Assembly: GCF_005503555.1 (NCBI RefSeq) | Contig: NZ_SCNG01000002.1 | Span: 496,001-560,000 of the forward strand | DNA: 64,000 nucleotides | Direction: 5' to 3' | From: Rudaea sp. 3F27F6 | GTDB lineage: Bacteria; Pseudomonadota; Gammaproteobacteria; Xanthomonadales; Rhodanobacteraceae | In this document: positions 29,604 to 38,621 of the stretch, one piece after another | How positions within the stretch are numbered: the first letter of the stretch is position 1 | Layout: each line of letters begins with the position of its first letter | Notes under the pieces: generated by a model | Database searches by the model: none | What the model was told of the DNA's origin: nothing | The model's input: the letters and a program-made list of their open reading frames with translations, nothing else | Made by a program: the position numbers and the translations under genes

Positions 29604-29770
29604 GCTTGGTGCTCTGTCGATTGGGAAGATGTCGAGAGGAGATGCGCTGAGCGCCACTCGATCCAGTGAGATGTAGCATTTGGCGAGATCGCAAGAACAG
29701 GGCGTAGGGTATCCTGGCGACAGCCGTAGCGGAAGTTATTCAAATCAACTCCTGGGCATCCAATCCCCTC

Positions 29771-30192
29771 ATGCAACACCCCGAAGTGCTAGATCCCAAT
29801 CTCGTCGGGAGCTTCGATGCAGCCACCAACGCTGGCCGTGGATACGTGTGGGATGCCGTATTGTAGTATCGCGTTTTGTGCCAGCCCGAACTCGGTGTAC
29901 CCAACGAATGCGACGACGTGGACTACTTCCATCCATTCGCGAGCTATGACGAGGCTCTTGCTTTTTCAAATAGCACTATGGGCGCGGACCCACCGCTCGC
30001 ACTCGTCCTGCAGCGTGAATACGTATCGGAGAATGAGCCGGGTCAATATGCTCACGTTAAGAAGGCTAGGATCACCGAATGGCCGTAGAGTTTCTGTCGC
30101 GCCCTAGACGTACAGGGCACACGATTCCTGAATTTCTCGCCTCTGACGCATCAGCGAATCGCGTCAAAATCCTGCGCGGAGTTCGGCGCTGA
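29771..30192 (+). pseudogene. Broken gene: in-frame amber and one frameshift
   Basis: From ATG 29771 the frame reads MQHPEVLDPNLVGSFDAATN then meets TAG at 29864-29866. It continues in the same frame (YFHPFASYDEALAFSNS) to TAG at 30086. Removing one base there would let the protein run on as VEFLSRPRRTGHTIPEFLAS and stop at 30190-30192. The three pieces read like one ~140-aa protein. I do not recognise the family. It is divergent from the RHS gene. Confidence 0.55.
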
Positions 30193-30240
30193 TTAAGCTA
30201 GTCGGTAACGCGCAGCTTAAGAGCTGCCAAATCACTAGGG

Positions 30241-30591
30241 TCAAGTGCAGTTCATGCTCGCGCCAGTGCCGACACACGTGTGCAATACACCGTTCACATA
30301 AATATGCGTAACAGTTCCCTGTTCCGTGGAAGAGTTGCCGCTATTCCCGCCAAGCGACTGAAGGCAGCCATATGACGGATGCATGTCGCAATAACGCTGC
30401 TTTTGAACTTCCGGAGCAAGATGCGAAAAACAGGTAGAACCAGGGGCGCACGCGGACTCATTTGACTGCTGCGCACCTTGTTGCATCCCCTCCGAAAATT
30501 GACGTACCTGTTCCTCCGTACACCCAGACAGCCCCACTCCGCAGGCATATAAAACAGTAGTCAAGGCCAATGAGCGACCTATCGTATTCAT
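30241..30591 (-). CDS. Small lipoprotein of unknown function
   Basis: 116 aa. The N-terminus has a hydrophobic signal with a lipobox GLSGC (Cys24), so it should be lipid-anchored after export. The mature part has six further cysteines and a Ser/Asn/Gly-rich segment. AGGAG sits eight bases before the ATG. It is divergent from the XRE regulator gene. No family was recognised. Confidence 0.65.
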   Translation of the reverse strand: MNTIGRSLALTTVLYACGVGLSGCTEEQVRQFSEGMQQGAQQSNESACAPGSTCFSHLAPEVQKQRYCDMHPSYGCLQSLGGNSGNSSTEQGTVTHIYVNGVLHTCVGTGASMNCT

Positions 30592-30668
30592 TTGCTATCT
30601 CCTGAAATGGCATCAAAAGAGTAGCTCCGCCAGAGGTGGTATGCGCAACACATCTTTATCCTCACGGC

Positions 30669-30971
30669 ATGAAGAAACTTGCCGGCTCCAGCCAGAAAGA
30701 CGCGCCTACCAAGCGCCGGAAGTCTGTGCCTCCCAAGGAACTGGCTTTGGTTGGTGCTCGTATCCGGGCAGTCAGGAAGAATCTCGGGGTCAGCCAAGAT
30801 AAGCTCGCCTACGCAATCCCACTAGATCGAGCGCACATTGGCATGATCGAGAACGGCAAACGTGCCGCCACCATTCCGACGCTCATAAAGATTGCGGTAG
30901 CTCTCAATTGTGAAGTCGGAGAATTCTTTCCGCCCGTGAGCGAACTTCGATCTGCTGCCCAGCTTGGATGA
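30669..30971 (+). CDS. XRE-family helix-turn-helix regulator
   Basis: About 100 aa if started at MKKLAGSSQKDAPTKRR (30669); an 11-codon extension is possible. The HTH_3 domain is clear: RIRAVRKNLGVSQDKLAYA, then DRAHIGMIENGKRAATIPTL and IKIAVALNCEVGEFF. Such proteins are typical single-domain repressors of mobile elements. It is divergent from the lipoprotein gene; no operator was identified. Confidence 0.8.
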   Translation: MKKLAGSSQKDAPTKRRKSVPPKELALVGARIRAVRKNLGVSQDKLAYAIPLDRAHIGMIENGKRAATIPTLIKIAVALNCEVGEFFPPVSELRSAAQLG

Positions 30972-31155
30972 ATATCGTGGCTAGCGCTCTAGCCTTGGCG
31001 CCATTGCCGATCGCATCCGAGTTCCGCGGAAACCTCGAAGACGGCGATTGAGTCGACAGAGTTGAGTACCGTACTAATTTGTGAGTACGATTGTGAGTAT
31101 AAGAGAAACATCTAGTCGAATAATTTGTTCTAAATCAATATAATACATAGTATAA

Positions 31156-31177
31156 TCGACTCTCCCCTTGACCAACA
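31156..31177 (+). repeat. Degenerate copy of the tRNA-Leu 3' end (candidate attachment site)
   Basis: TCGACTCTCCCCTTGACCAA and the next two bases match 17 of 22 positions, ungapped, to the last 22 nt of tRNA-Leu(GAG) at 22553-22574, in the same orientation. The match is imperfect and short, so chance or descent from another tRNA cannot be excluded. Confidence 0.45.
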
Positions 31178-31219
31178 ACTAGTCCGAAGCAGTCCAACGC
31201 GATCCGGATATCTCTCGAA

Positions 31220-31250
31220 AAACCCGCTCTCATGCGGGTTTTTTGTTTTC
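31220..31250 (+). terminator. Rho-independent terminator
   Basis: AAACCCGC-TCTCAT-GCGGGTTT followed by TTTGTTTT. There is no obvious gene just upstream. It follows the tRNA-like segment by 43 nt, as terminators follow real tRNA genes, and may have moved with it. Confidence 0.75.
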
Positions 31251-31489
31251 CGGCATCCACATTTGTCCAGTTGCCTCCAGCAAATTTGTGAGTTGCCTGG
31301 ATGCTGGCTCAAGCAGTCAGCCACGTCACGTTGCGCTAAGCTGGAGGCCGCCGCGATAGCAGCGTGTCTTGAGAATCTGGCATGCGTACCTCCAAATACG
31401 CAATCGTCATTGCCAGTCTCGCGTGGGTTTCCAACTAGGCCGATCACGGCGGTCGGCGATTACATCGAGCGTCTGTTACTGGCAAACAT

Positions 31490-32041
31490 ATGCAACACAT
31501 TGCAGAAGAGTGGCTCGGCAACCAATTTCACGAGCTGCATTCCCTGCTCCAAGACCTGCATCGCAACCCCAGCATTCTCACCGGTCAAGTCGACGTCTCC
31601 TTCGGCCGGGGCATCGCTGGCGCACTCGGCAGGCGCATCGCTTCCAGACTCGGCGTCCCCATTACATCCGGTGAGCATGCCCTAGAAGTGTCCATCTATA
31701 GCGATGGCGGCGTCCTGCATTGGGTGCGTTCATTCAATGGGCAAAGCCGGTTCCATTCGGAGTTCAAGCTCGTCGGCCGCTATCCGTCCGGCTACTGGGT
31801 GGAGCGTTCGGGCCCGCTCACCTTGCTCCTCGACGTCCGCGTCGTGTCTGGTGGATGGCACTGGGTGCATCGGAGCACGAGGCTCTTCGGCATTCCCCTC
31901 CCGCGAGCCATTCTTCCTACCACGGTGGCGTCGAAGAGCATCGATCAAGGCTTGTATCGGTTCTCGGTAGAGATCAGAGCCCCTGTGCTCGGCAAGCTAT
32001 TTGGATACTCGGGCACACTGGCACCCAATCCTTCCACCTAG
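31490..32041 (+). CDS. DUF4166 domain protein
   Basis: 183 aa. It begins MQHIAEEWLGNQFHELHSLL and carries VDVSFGRGIAGALGRRIASR, GYWVERSGPLTLLLD and the C-terminal LGKLFGYSGTL expected of the DUF4166 family, which occurs alone or fused to saccharopine-dehydrogenase-like enzymes. The molecular function of the family is not established. No strong ribosome-binding site is visible before ATG 31490. Confidence 0.75.
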   Translation: MQHIAEEWLGNQFHELHSLLQDLHRNPSILTGQVDVSFGRGIAGALGRRIASRLGVPITSGEHALEVSIYSDGGVLHWVRSFNGQSRFHSEFKLVGRYPSGYWVERSGPLTLLLDVRVVSGGWHWVHRSTRLFGIPLPRAILPTTVASKSIDQGLYRFSVEIRAPVLGKLFGYSGTLAPNPST

Positions 32042-32076
32042 AGAGCGTTGCCTGCCGGACGGACTACGATAGCTTT

Positions 32077-32808
32077 TCAAAGCACACCGGGCAGCAGCCA
32101 CCACGAGCGCTTTTTGTAGGCTTCCCATTCCGGATAACGCGACATGCTCGTTTCCTTCAAAATCATGTTCACGGCGAAAAGTCCGAGCCAGATGTAGCCG
32201 AGGATCAGCGCGGGGATCCAATGCCACACCATCAGGCCGAACGCGCCGTAGATCATGATCTCGCCGAGATAGTTCGGATGACGCACATAGCGGAACATGC
32301 CGTCGGTGATCAGGCCGCGTTGAATGCGCAGGGTGAAGTATTTCTGCGCATCCGCGGCCACCATGATCGCAACGCCGACGATGACCAAGCTGGCGCATAG
32401 ACAGAACCAGGCGTTGTCCGGCAACGGATAATGCGGTTGCACCGTGCGTGAAACCAGCAGCCAGCCGATCAACCAGTACGGAGCGAGCACGCACGCAAAC
32501 GCGTTGATGCCGCCACCGATCGTAACGCGCGTCTGCCAGCTCTGGTCGGGAAAGCACAGATCCTTGATCAGCCAGACGATACCGTAGCTGCCATGCAACG
32601 CGAGGTAGATCCAAGCCGCGGTCGAATAGTTGTTGTAGTAAACCATCAGCGCGGCGATAAACAGAGCTGTGCCGCCTTTCTGGAAATTGATGATCCAGGC
32701 CAGCTTCCACGGCCGCGGACCGCCGCCGAAGTCCTGTGAAACAAAGACGGTAAACCGCCGCATGGCGACGGCCCAGGCAGGTGCACCGACGAGAGTATTC
32801 GTTGTCAT
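32077..32808 (-). CDS. Integral membrane methyltransferase-like protein (DUF1295/ICMT-like)
   Basis: 243 aa with about six hydrophobic helices. The C-terminal half carries the phospholipid/isoprenylcysteine methyltransferase-type signature GMFRYVRHPNYLGEI...KETSMSRYPEWEAYKKRS, also found in DUF1295 steroid-reductase-like proteins. The start at MTTNTLVGAPAW (32808) removes a 47-codon extension lacking homology. It converges on DUF4166 and is divergent from the S41 peptidase. The substrate is unknown. Confidence 0.8.
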   Translation of the reverse strand: MTTNTLVGAPAWAVAMRRFTVFVSQDFGGGPRPWKLAWIINFQKGGTALFIAALMVYYNNYSTAAWIYLALHGSYGIVWLIKDLCFPDQSWQTRVTIGGGINAFACVLAPYWLIGWLLVSRTVQPHYPLPDNAWFCLCASLVIVGVAIMVAADAQKYFTLRIQRGLITDGMFRYVRHPNYLGEIMIYGAFGLMVWHWIPALILGYIWLGLFAVNMILKETSMSRYPEWEAYKKRSWWLLPGVL

Positions 32809-32961
32809 GGCACGGATTTCCGTTGATTGAGCGTTGAATATCGGCCAGCAGCCGACGATTCTACTTTGCTCTTCCATGAGAACAGCAAATCTATTTGGGC
32901 TACGATCGGCCCGGCTTACATCATTCCGGCCGCCACGAATCACTGCCAATCGGGGGTAACC

Positions 32962-34731
32962 ATGGAGAAAGTAGCGACTTACTCAAGCCTTTCCCCGCGC
33001 CGAGCGACACCGGTCTCGAGGATGCTGGCGATATCCGTGTTGCTGGTCCTGCCTTGCGCGAATGCAGTCTGCGCCGGCTCGTCTCCGCAGCTTCCCGGCG
33101 AGTTCGCCTATGAGCAAGCACAGAATGCTCGCAAGCAGGCAAGAACCATTATTTCCGATCAGGCAACTCCAGACGATATCCGCAAGGGAATTGAACTGCT
33201 CGATCAGGCGTTGAGGGTACTCGATCAACCTCAGAACGAAGAAATCTCGTACGGCAACATCTATTTGCGCTATCGCCGCTATGACATCGAACTCGATCTG
33301 GCTGCGGCCTATGCCCGGCTCGGCGAGAAGTCCGCAGCCTTGGATCATCTGGAAGCTGCCGCGCACGTCGGCGTTTTGAACGGAATGCCGACGTCCCGTT
33401 CCGAATTTAAGTCTCTTGCGTCGGAACCGCGGTACCAGCACATGAGCGAACAGGCGGCGGCGATCGATCGCCTTTGGCAGCATCCCGATATTGCGACAGG
33501 CTACAGCGAGTCCTTGACTCCGGAACAGCGCGTCGCCGGCCTGTCCTTATTCTGGTCGGAGGCCAACTACAACTTCGTCTACTTCGACCATATCCCGGAC
33601 CTCAATTGGGATAGGACTTATCTCGAATTTCTCCCGCAGGTACTGGAAGCAAAGACGACGCGGGAGTACTACGAAGTGCTCATGCGCTTGGCGCCTCTGC
33701 TCCGTGACGGTCACACGAATATTTATCCGCCGGAAGAGCTCAAGAACCGATTTTACTCGCGCCCGCCCTTGCGTACGGAACTTGTCGAAGGTCATGTACT
33801 TGTCCGAGACGTCAGGAATGTGGCGTTGGAGAAGCAAGGAGTGCACGTCGGCGATGAAATCCTCTCGGTCGATGGTCAGCCGGTGCGCGAATACGCAGAA
33901 CAGCATGTAAAACCCTATCAGAGCAGTTCCACCCCACAGGACACGGATGTTCGTGCCTATACCTACGGCCTGTTGTCCGGAGACATCGACAAGCCCGTCG
34001 CACTGAAGCTGCGCGATGCGCGCGGACGCGAGAGCTCGCTCAACATCAGCCGCGCGCTCAGCGAAGATACGAAGCGTTCGCCCAAGCCCGTCTTCCGCGA
34101 TCTGGGCAATGGCGTCGCCTATCTCAATGTGGATCAGTTCGAAAACGATGCAACGGTCAAGGCATTCGAGGCGGCTTGGTCCAACATCAGCAAATCAAAA
34201 GGGCTCGTGCTGGATCTGCGTGACAACGGCGGCGGATCGACGAAATACGGATTACGAATTCTGAGCTATCTCAGTCTTGAACCAATTCCAGCAACGTTGC
34301 CGCGTGAGCGCGATTACACGCCAACTCATCGCGCTCAAGGAGGAGGAAGGATGGATTGGACCGCGCTGGACCACGCCCCTTATAAAGCGAGCCGCAAAGA
34401 AGTCTTCACCGGTCCCGTCGCTGTTCTCATCGGACCGCGCACTTTTTCCGCGGGCGAAGATTTCGTCGCCTCATTCGACATGATGCACCGAGGTGTGTTG
34501 GTCGGAGAACCTACGGGCGGCAGCACCGGACAACCTTTGAGGTTCAAGTTGCCCGGAGGCGGTTTTGCACGAATTTGCGTCAAACGCGATGAATATCCCG
34601 ACGGCCGTGAATTCGTCGGAAAAGGAATCGCCCCCAATTTGGTCGTCCACGAAACCATTGCAGACGTACGTGCAGGACGAGATCCCGTACTTGCACGGGC
34701 CAAGACCGAGCTGCTGAAAAGCGCGCATTGA
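32962..34731 (+). CDS. S41-family (C-terminal-processing/tricorn-like) serine peptidase
   Basis: 589 aa. A long N-terminal signal sequence (RMLAISVLLVLPCANAVCAG) indicates export. A helical TPR-like region with two short repeats precedes a PDZ-like domain (GVHVGDEILSVDGQPV). The S41 catalytic domain has LVLDLRDNGGGS and the nucleophile Ser496 in GPRTFSAGED, followed by GEPTGGSTGQP. ATG 32962 has GGGGGT upstream. The physiological substrate is not evident. Confidence 0.85.
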   Translation: MEKVATYSSLSPRRATPVSRMLAISVLLVLPCANAVCAGSSPQLPGEFAYEQAQNARKQARTIISDQATPDDIRKGIELLDQALRVLDQPQNEEISYGNIYLRYRRYDIELDLAAAYARLGEKSAALDHLEAAAHVGVLNGMPTSRSEFKSLASEPRYQHMSEQAAAIDRLWQHPDIATGYSESLTPEQRVAGLSLFWSEANYNFVYFDHIPDLNWDRTYLEFLPQVLEAKTTREYYEVLMRLAPLLRDGHTNIYPPEELKNRFYSRPPLRTELVEGHVLVRDVRNVALEKQGVHVGDEILSVDGQPVREYAEQHVKPYQSSSTPQDTDVRAYTYGLLSGDIDKPVALKLRDARGRESSLNISRALSEDTKRSPKPVFRDLGNGVAYLNVDQFENDATVKAFEAAWSNISKSKGLVLDLRDNGGGSTKYGLRILSYLSLEPIPATLPRERDYTPTHRAQGGGRMDWTALDHAPYKASRKEVFTGPVAVLIGPRTFSAGEDFVASFDMMHRGVLVGEPTGGSTGQPLRFKLPGGGFARICVKRDEYPDGREFVGKGIAPNLVVHETIADVRAGRDPVLARAKTELLKSAH

Positions 34732-34842
34732 AATCGCATTCGATACTCGATAGCGGGCTGAAACAGGGGTGAGCGTTGCTCGGTACGATTCCGCACTAAG
34801 AACTGAATTGCTCAAAGCCCGCTGCAGCGACGTGCCAACGAA

Positions 34843-35799
34843 TTACCGAACCCGCGGCCTGACGAAGCGCTGCTCGAGAACTTCACGGCCCCACTGATTG
34901 CCGGGATGCTCCTCGACGCAGACGAAGCCATGCGCTTCGTAAAGATGGCGCGCGACCGACAAGCCGTCGAACGTCCACAGATGGGTTTCCGCAAACCCCT
35001 GCTCATCGGCGAAAGCGAGCGCCGCTGACAGCAGCTTGCGCCCCGCTCCACTTCCCCGCGCCGAGTCGTCGACGATGAACCAACGCAGATGGGCGATGTT
35101 CGCGCCGAGGTCTTCGCCGTCTATGGCGACGGAGCCGACGATGTCGTTTTCCTGCACGACGGTCCATAGCGCATTGCGCGGATCGTCGAGGCGCCCGCAA
35201 AAGTCGGCCAATCCGGCGGCCACGACCGACTCGAAACGCTGGCCGAAGCCCGAGCTTCGAGCGTAATAGAGCGCATGCATCTGGGTGATCCTGGCGATGA
35301 TACCGGGACGGTATCCGCGGACCATCTTGCGCTTAGGCAGAACGGAAGGCACGGCTTCTGCGGCAAGCGCCGCGGCATAGAGGCGCAGCCCTTCGACGAC
35401 CGTTCGGTCTTTTCCGGACCCCAACCGCTTCAGCGCGGTCGATACCTGCGTATCGGCGAAAGAATCGATCGCCGCGACGCGCCGCTTCCCCGCCCTGCTC
35501 AAGAACAAGCTTTTCATCCGGCTGTCGTCCTTGTCCGCACGCTCCAAAACATCGCCCGACAAGACGAGCTTGCGCAGCAAGCGGCTGATGCTCGATTTTT
35601 CCAAGCGAAGAAGCTCGCCGAGGTGACGCGCCGAGATGCCCGGAGCCGCGTTGATTTCGATCAAGGCATGCACGGCCGACGGCGACAGTTCCGTGCCGGC
35701 GAAGTCGCCACCCATGAAACCAAACTCGCGAACAAGCTGGCGCGAGGCAGAACGGATGTGCTGGATAGTCGAAGAAAGGTCGGCCATGGCAAAATCCAT
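34843..35799 (-). CDS. MarR-type regulator fused to a GNAT acetyltransferase
   Basis: 318 aa. Residues ~1-150 form a MarR winged helix (ISARHLGELLRLEKSSISRL then DDSRMKSLFLSRAGKR). Residues ~155-318 form a GNAT domain (LRWFIVDDSARGSGAGRKLL, the acetyl-CoA loop, and VARHLYEAHGFVCVEE). This bifunctional architecture is known in proteobacteria; the acetylated substrate is not. Two starts are possible, 35799 and 35787. The first lies inside a 25-bp palindrome, so autorepression is likely. Confidence 0.88.
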   Translation of the reverse strand: MDFAMADLSSTIQHIRSASRQLVREFGFMGGDFAGTELSPSAVHALIEINAAPGISARHLGELLRLEKSSISRLLRKLVLSGDVLERADKDDSRMKSLFLSRAGKRRVAAIDSFADTQVSTALKRLGSGKDRTVVEGLRLYAAALAAEAVPSVLPKRKMVRGYRPGIIARITQMHALYYARSSGFGQRFESVVAAGLADFCGRLDDPRNALWTVVQENDIVGSVAIDGEDLGANIAHLRWFIVDDSARGSGAGRKLLSAALAFADEQGFAETHLWTFDGLSVARHLYEAHGFVCVEEHPGNQWGREVLEQRFVRPRVR

Positions 35800-35822
35800 A
35801 TAGTTGTACTATGCAACTATAT
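35798..35822. promoter_or_regulatory. Palindromic operator, probably for the MarR-GNAT protein
   Basis: ATATAGTTG (35798-35806) and CAACTATAT (35814-35822) are perfect inverted arms around a 7-nt spacer. Arm length and spacing are typical of MarR-family sites. It overlaps the more upstream possible start codon of the regulator gene. Confidence 0.75.
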
Positions 35823-36178
35823 GCAGGACGCGTCGAATGCTCAAGCTGGACCGCTCCGGCTGGATGGACTGTTCCCGTTTCTTGACCGATACTCGATCGA
35901 GGCACGCCACCGTCGCGCGGCTCATTGAAGACTCGATTGAGTTCGAGAACTGGACGATGAGGATCATGTCCGCGTGGAGATGACGCGTGTCGCAGTGACC
36001 ATCACGCCCACATGCGACTGCAGCCTCGATCGTCGCGCTCGCCGGATTCAATCCCCCCGCCACGACCGGGAGTTCCAACGAGTTGCCGCTACCGCTACAA
36101 TCGTCGCCGATTCGCGCAAGCCAGATGCTTCCAGCCCGCGCCGGTTTCTACCGTCCGCCCTTCTCTCTGGAAGCTCAC
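35823..36178. other. Intergenic region before the TonB receptor gene
   Basis: 356 nt. A 35-codon frame (MQDASNAQAGPLRLDGLFPF, from 35821) opens right at the operator but shows no family. No Fur box was recognised. A remnant of a divergent MarR target gene is possible but not demonstrable. Confidence 0.4.
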
Positions 36179-38470
36179 ATGTCTCTACTCTTGTCGCAGC
36201 CTATCTGCTGCAATTCCGTTCGCGCGCATCGCTGCGTTGCCGATTTACCCGCACCGTCTTCGCGAACTAGTGCCGATTCCGCGCGCTCGGCTTGCGCTGC
36301 CCTGCGGCGAATCGCCGCGGCGATCGCGTTCCTGAGTATCTTGTTGCATGACGATTCCGCTTTTGCGCAACCGTCTTCGCCGACCGCCGTGCCCGACGCC
36401 GACGAGCATGCCGCGAACGGCGCAACCGCGGATGCCGTGCTGCCGGCCGTGAACGTCACCGCCACGCGCGCAAACAAACGCGCCAGCGCGGGCACCAAGA
36501 CCGACACGGCGGTGATCGAAACGCCGCAATCCATTTCGATCATCGACGCCAAGCGCATCGCAGCGATCGGCGCGCTGACTGCCGAGCAAGCGCTCGGCTA
36601 TACGCCGGGCGTCGGCATCACTCACTACGGCAGCGATTCGCGCTTCAACTGGATCGTCCTGCGCGGCTTCGATGCCTACTCGCCGGGGTTTTATCTGGAC
36701 GGACTGCCGCTGCGAAACAACGGCACCTGGGGCGTGTGGCAGACGGAGAACTACGGCACCGAGCAGATAGAAGTGCTGCGCGGCCCGGCTTCGGTGCTGT
36801 ACGGGCAGACCGGTCCTGGCGGCGTGATCAACGTGGTCAGCAAGAAACCCGAAGAGACGCCGCTGCACGAAGTGCAATTCCAGCTCGGCAGCTACGACCG
36901 GCGCCAGATCGCCGGCGATTTCAGCGGCCCGTTGAATGCGGATCACAGCCTGCTCTATCGCGTCACCGGTCTCGCGCGCAACGCGGAACTGCCGGCCGGC
37001 GGCATGCCGGACAATCGCTACTTCCTCGCACCGGCGCTGACGTGGCGGCCCACGGAAGACACGACGCTGAACCTGCTGAGCTCGTTCACGCGCGTTCACG
37101 CCGGCGTCTACAACCGTTTCTTTCCCCAATCCGGCACGCTCGTGCCAACTCCGATCGGTACGAAGATTCCGACGTCGCTGTTCGCCGGCGACCCGCATTT
37201 CAATCGCTTCGATCAGGACCAACAACTGATCGGCTATCAGTTCGAGCATCGTTTCAACGAGACGTGGGGCGTGCGCCAGAACCTGCGCTACGGCCATCTC
37301 AAATTGCGTTACGCGCAATTGTGGGGCCCGCAGTTCGCGACCTTGAATGCGGATGATCCGCTCGACCCGATCAATTTCCGCTACTTGTCGAGAACTGTGT
37401 TCGGCAGCCGAGAGAACACCGCCGCGCTCGCCCTCGACAATCAGGTCGAAGGCGACCTCGTGTTCGGCGAATGGCAGCACAAACTGTTGTTCGGCCTCGA
37501 CTATCAGCGGCTACGCCTCGATCAGACCACGGTCTACGGCGGTACCGCGCCGCTGCTCGACATCTATGCGCCGGTCTACGGCGGCCCGATCGTGCCGTCC
37601 GCGCCTTACGTCGACGGCATCACGCGACTGAGCCAGACCGGCCTCTACGTGCAGGACCAGATACGTTGGAACGAGCGCTGGCTGCTTACTCTGGGCGGGC
37701 GTTTCGATCGCGCTTCGAGCGTTCTCGACAGCCGCCTCGACGGCACGACCACGCGCTTCCCGGACCACAAGTTCAGCGGCCGCGCGGGCCTGCTCTACGT
37801 CACACCGGACGGCTGGGCGCCGTACGTCAGCTACACCGAATCGTTTTCGCCGACCGCAACGATCGATCCGCGCACCGGTATCCCGTTCAAGCCCGAAACC
37901 GGGCGCCAGTACGAAGCCGGCATCCGCTATCAGCCGCCGGGGCGTAACGAGACCTACAGCGCCGCCGTGTTCGACGTACGCCGGCAGAACTACATCACCA
38001 GCGACCAGCAGTTCATTCCGCGGCAGACCGGCGAAGTCGGCGTGCGCGGCCTGGAGTTGGAAGCCAACGTCGAACTGATTCCGCGCCTCAATTTCACCGC
38101 CGCCTACACTTACACACAGCGGGCGGTCATCACCGCGAGCAGCAATCCCGCCGAAATCGGCAAGCAGCTTATGGCGGTGCCGCGGAACGCGCTCTCGCTA
38201 TGGGCCGACTACGCGTTCGACAACGGTTTCAGGGCCGGCCTCGGCGCGCGCTACGGCAGTTCGACGCGCGGCGACGGTGCCACGACGCCGATTCCGATAC
38301 CCGCCGCAACGGTATTCGACGCCATGCTCGGCTATCGTTTAGAGCGCTGGGACTTCGCGCTCAACCTGCGCAATCTCGCCAATAAGACCTATCTCACCAA
38401 CTGCGGCTACGGCACCTGCTACTACGCGGACCGGCGCACCACGATCGCCACGGCGAGCTATCGCTGGTAA
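36179..38470 (+). CDS. TonB-dependent siderophore receptor
   Basis: 763 aa outer-membrane receptor, FhuA/FpvA-like. After a long signal region (AAAIAFLSILLHDDSAFAQ) comes a TonB-box-like LPAVNVTATR, then a plug domain (VETPQS-type segment, RGFDAYSPGFYLDGLPLRNN, EVLRGPASVLYGQTGPGGVI) and a 22-strand barrel ending in the terminal aromatic ATASYRW. The C-terminal NCGYGTCYYADRRT cysteine pair is typical of ferric-siderophore receptors. The start at MSLLLSQPICC has GGAAGC upstream. The substrate cannot be named. Confidence 0.92.
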   Translation: MSLLLSQPICCNSVRAHRCVADLPAPSSRTSADSARSACAALRRIAAAIAFLSILLHDDSAFAQPSSPTAVPDADEHAANGATADAVLPAVNVTATRANKRASAGTKTDTAVIETPQSISIIDAKRIAAIGALTAEQALGYTPGVGITHYGSDSRFNWIVLRGFDAYSPGFYLDGLPLRNNGTWGVWQTENYGTEQIEVLRGPASVLYGQTGPGGVINVVSKKPEETPLHEVQFQLGSYDRRQIAGDFSGPLNADHSLLYRVTGLARNAELPAGGMPDNRYFLAPALTWRPTEDTTLNLLSSFTRVHAGVYNRFFPQSGTLVPTPIGTKIPTSLFAGDPHFNRFDQDQQLIGYQFEHRFNETWGVRQNLRYGHLKLRYAQLWGPQFATLNADDPLDPINFRYLSRTVFGSRENTAALALDNQVEGDLVFGEWQHKLLFGLDYQRLRLDQTTVYGGTAPLLDIYAPVYGGPIVPSAPYVDGITRLSQTGLYVQDQIRWNERWLLTLGGRFDRASSVLDSRLDGTTTRFPDHKFSGRAGLLYVTPDGWAPYVSYTESFSPTATIDPRTGIPFKPETGRQYEAGIRYQPPGRNETYSAAVFDVRRQNYITSDQQFIPRQTGEVGVRGLELEANVELIPRLNFTAAYTYTQRAVITASSNPAEIGKQLMAVPRNALSLWADYAFDNGFRAGLGARYGSSTRGDGATTPIPIPAATVFDAMLGYRLERWDFALNLRNLANKTYLTNCGYGTCYYADRRTTIATASYRW

Positions 38471-38621
38471 ACCTCGACGGCCACAGAGGGTTCGTCGATG
38501 AAAGATCGGAGGCGCGGCTGGATCGCGCTTCCGATCGAATTGAGCATGCGGCGTCGCACCGCCTGCCGATCAATACGGCCGCTGCGGATTGCGCATGACG
38601 GCAGGACGACGTCGCGTCCTG

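Larger units (their letters stand above)
30972..31489. other. Intergenic region at the island's right edge
   Basis: 518 nt. It contains an AT-rich part with repeated GAGTAC-type words (31070-31150), a degenerate tRNA-Leu-like 3' end (31156-31177) and a terminator (31220-31250). From 31260 to the DUF4166 start no coding frame has convincing signals. Confidence 0.6.

Noticed and set aside
35809-36078. 89-codon minus-strand frame upstream of the MarR-GNAT gene
   Set aside because: It crosses the operator and has no recognisable family; GC-driven openness is a sufficient explanation.
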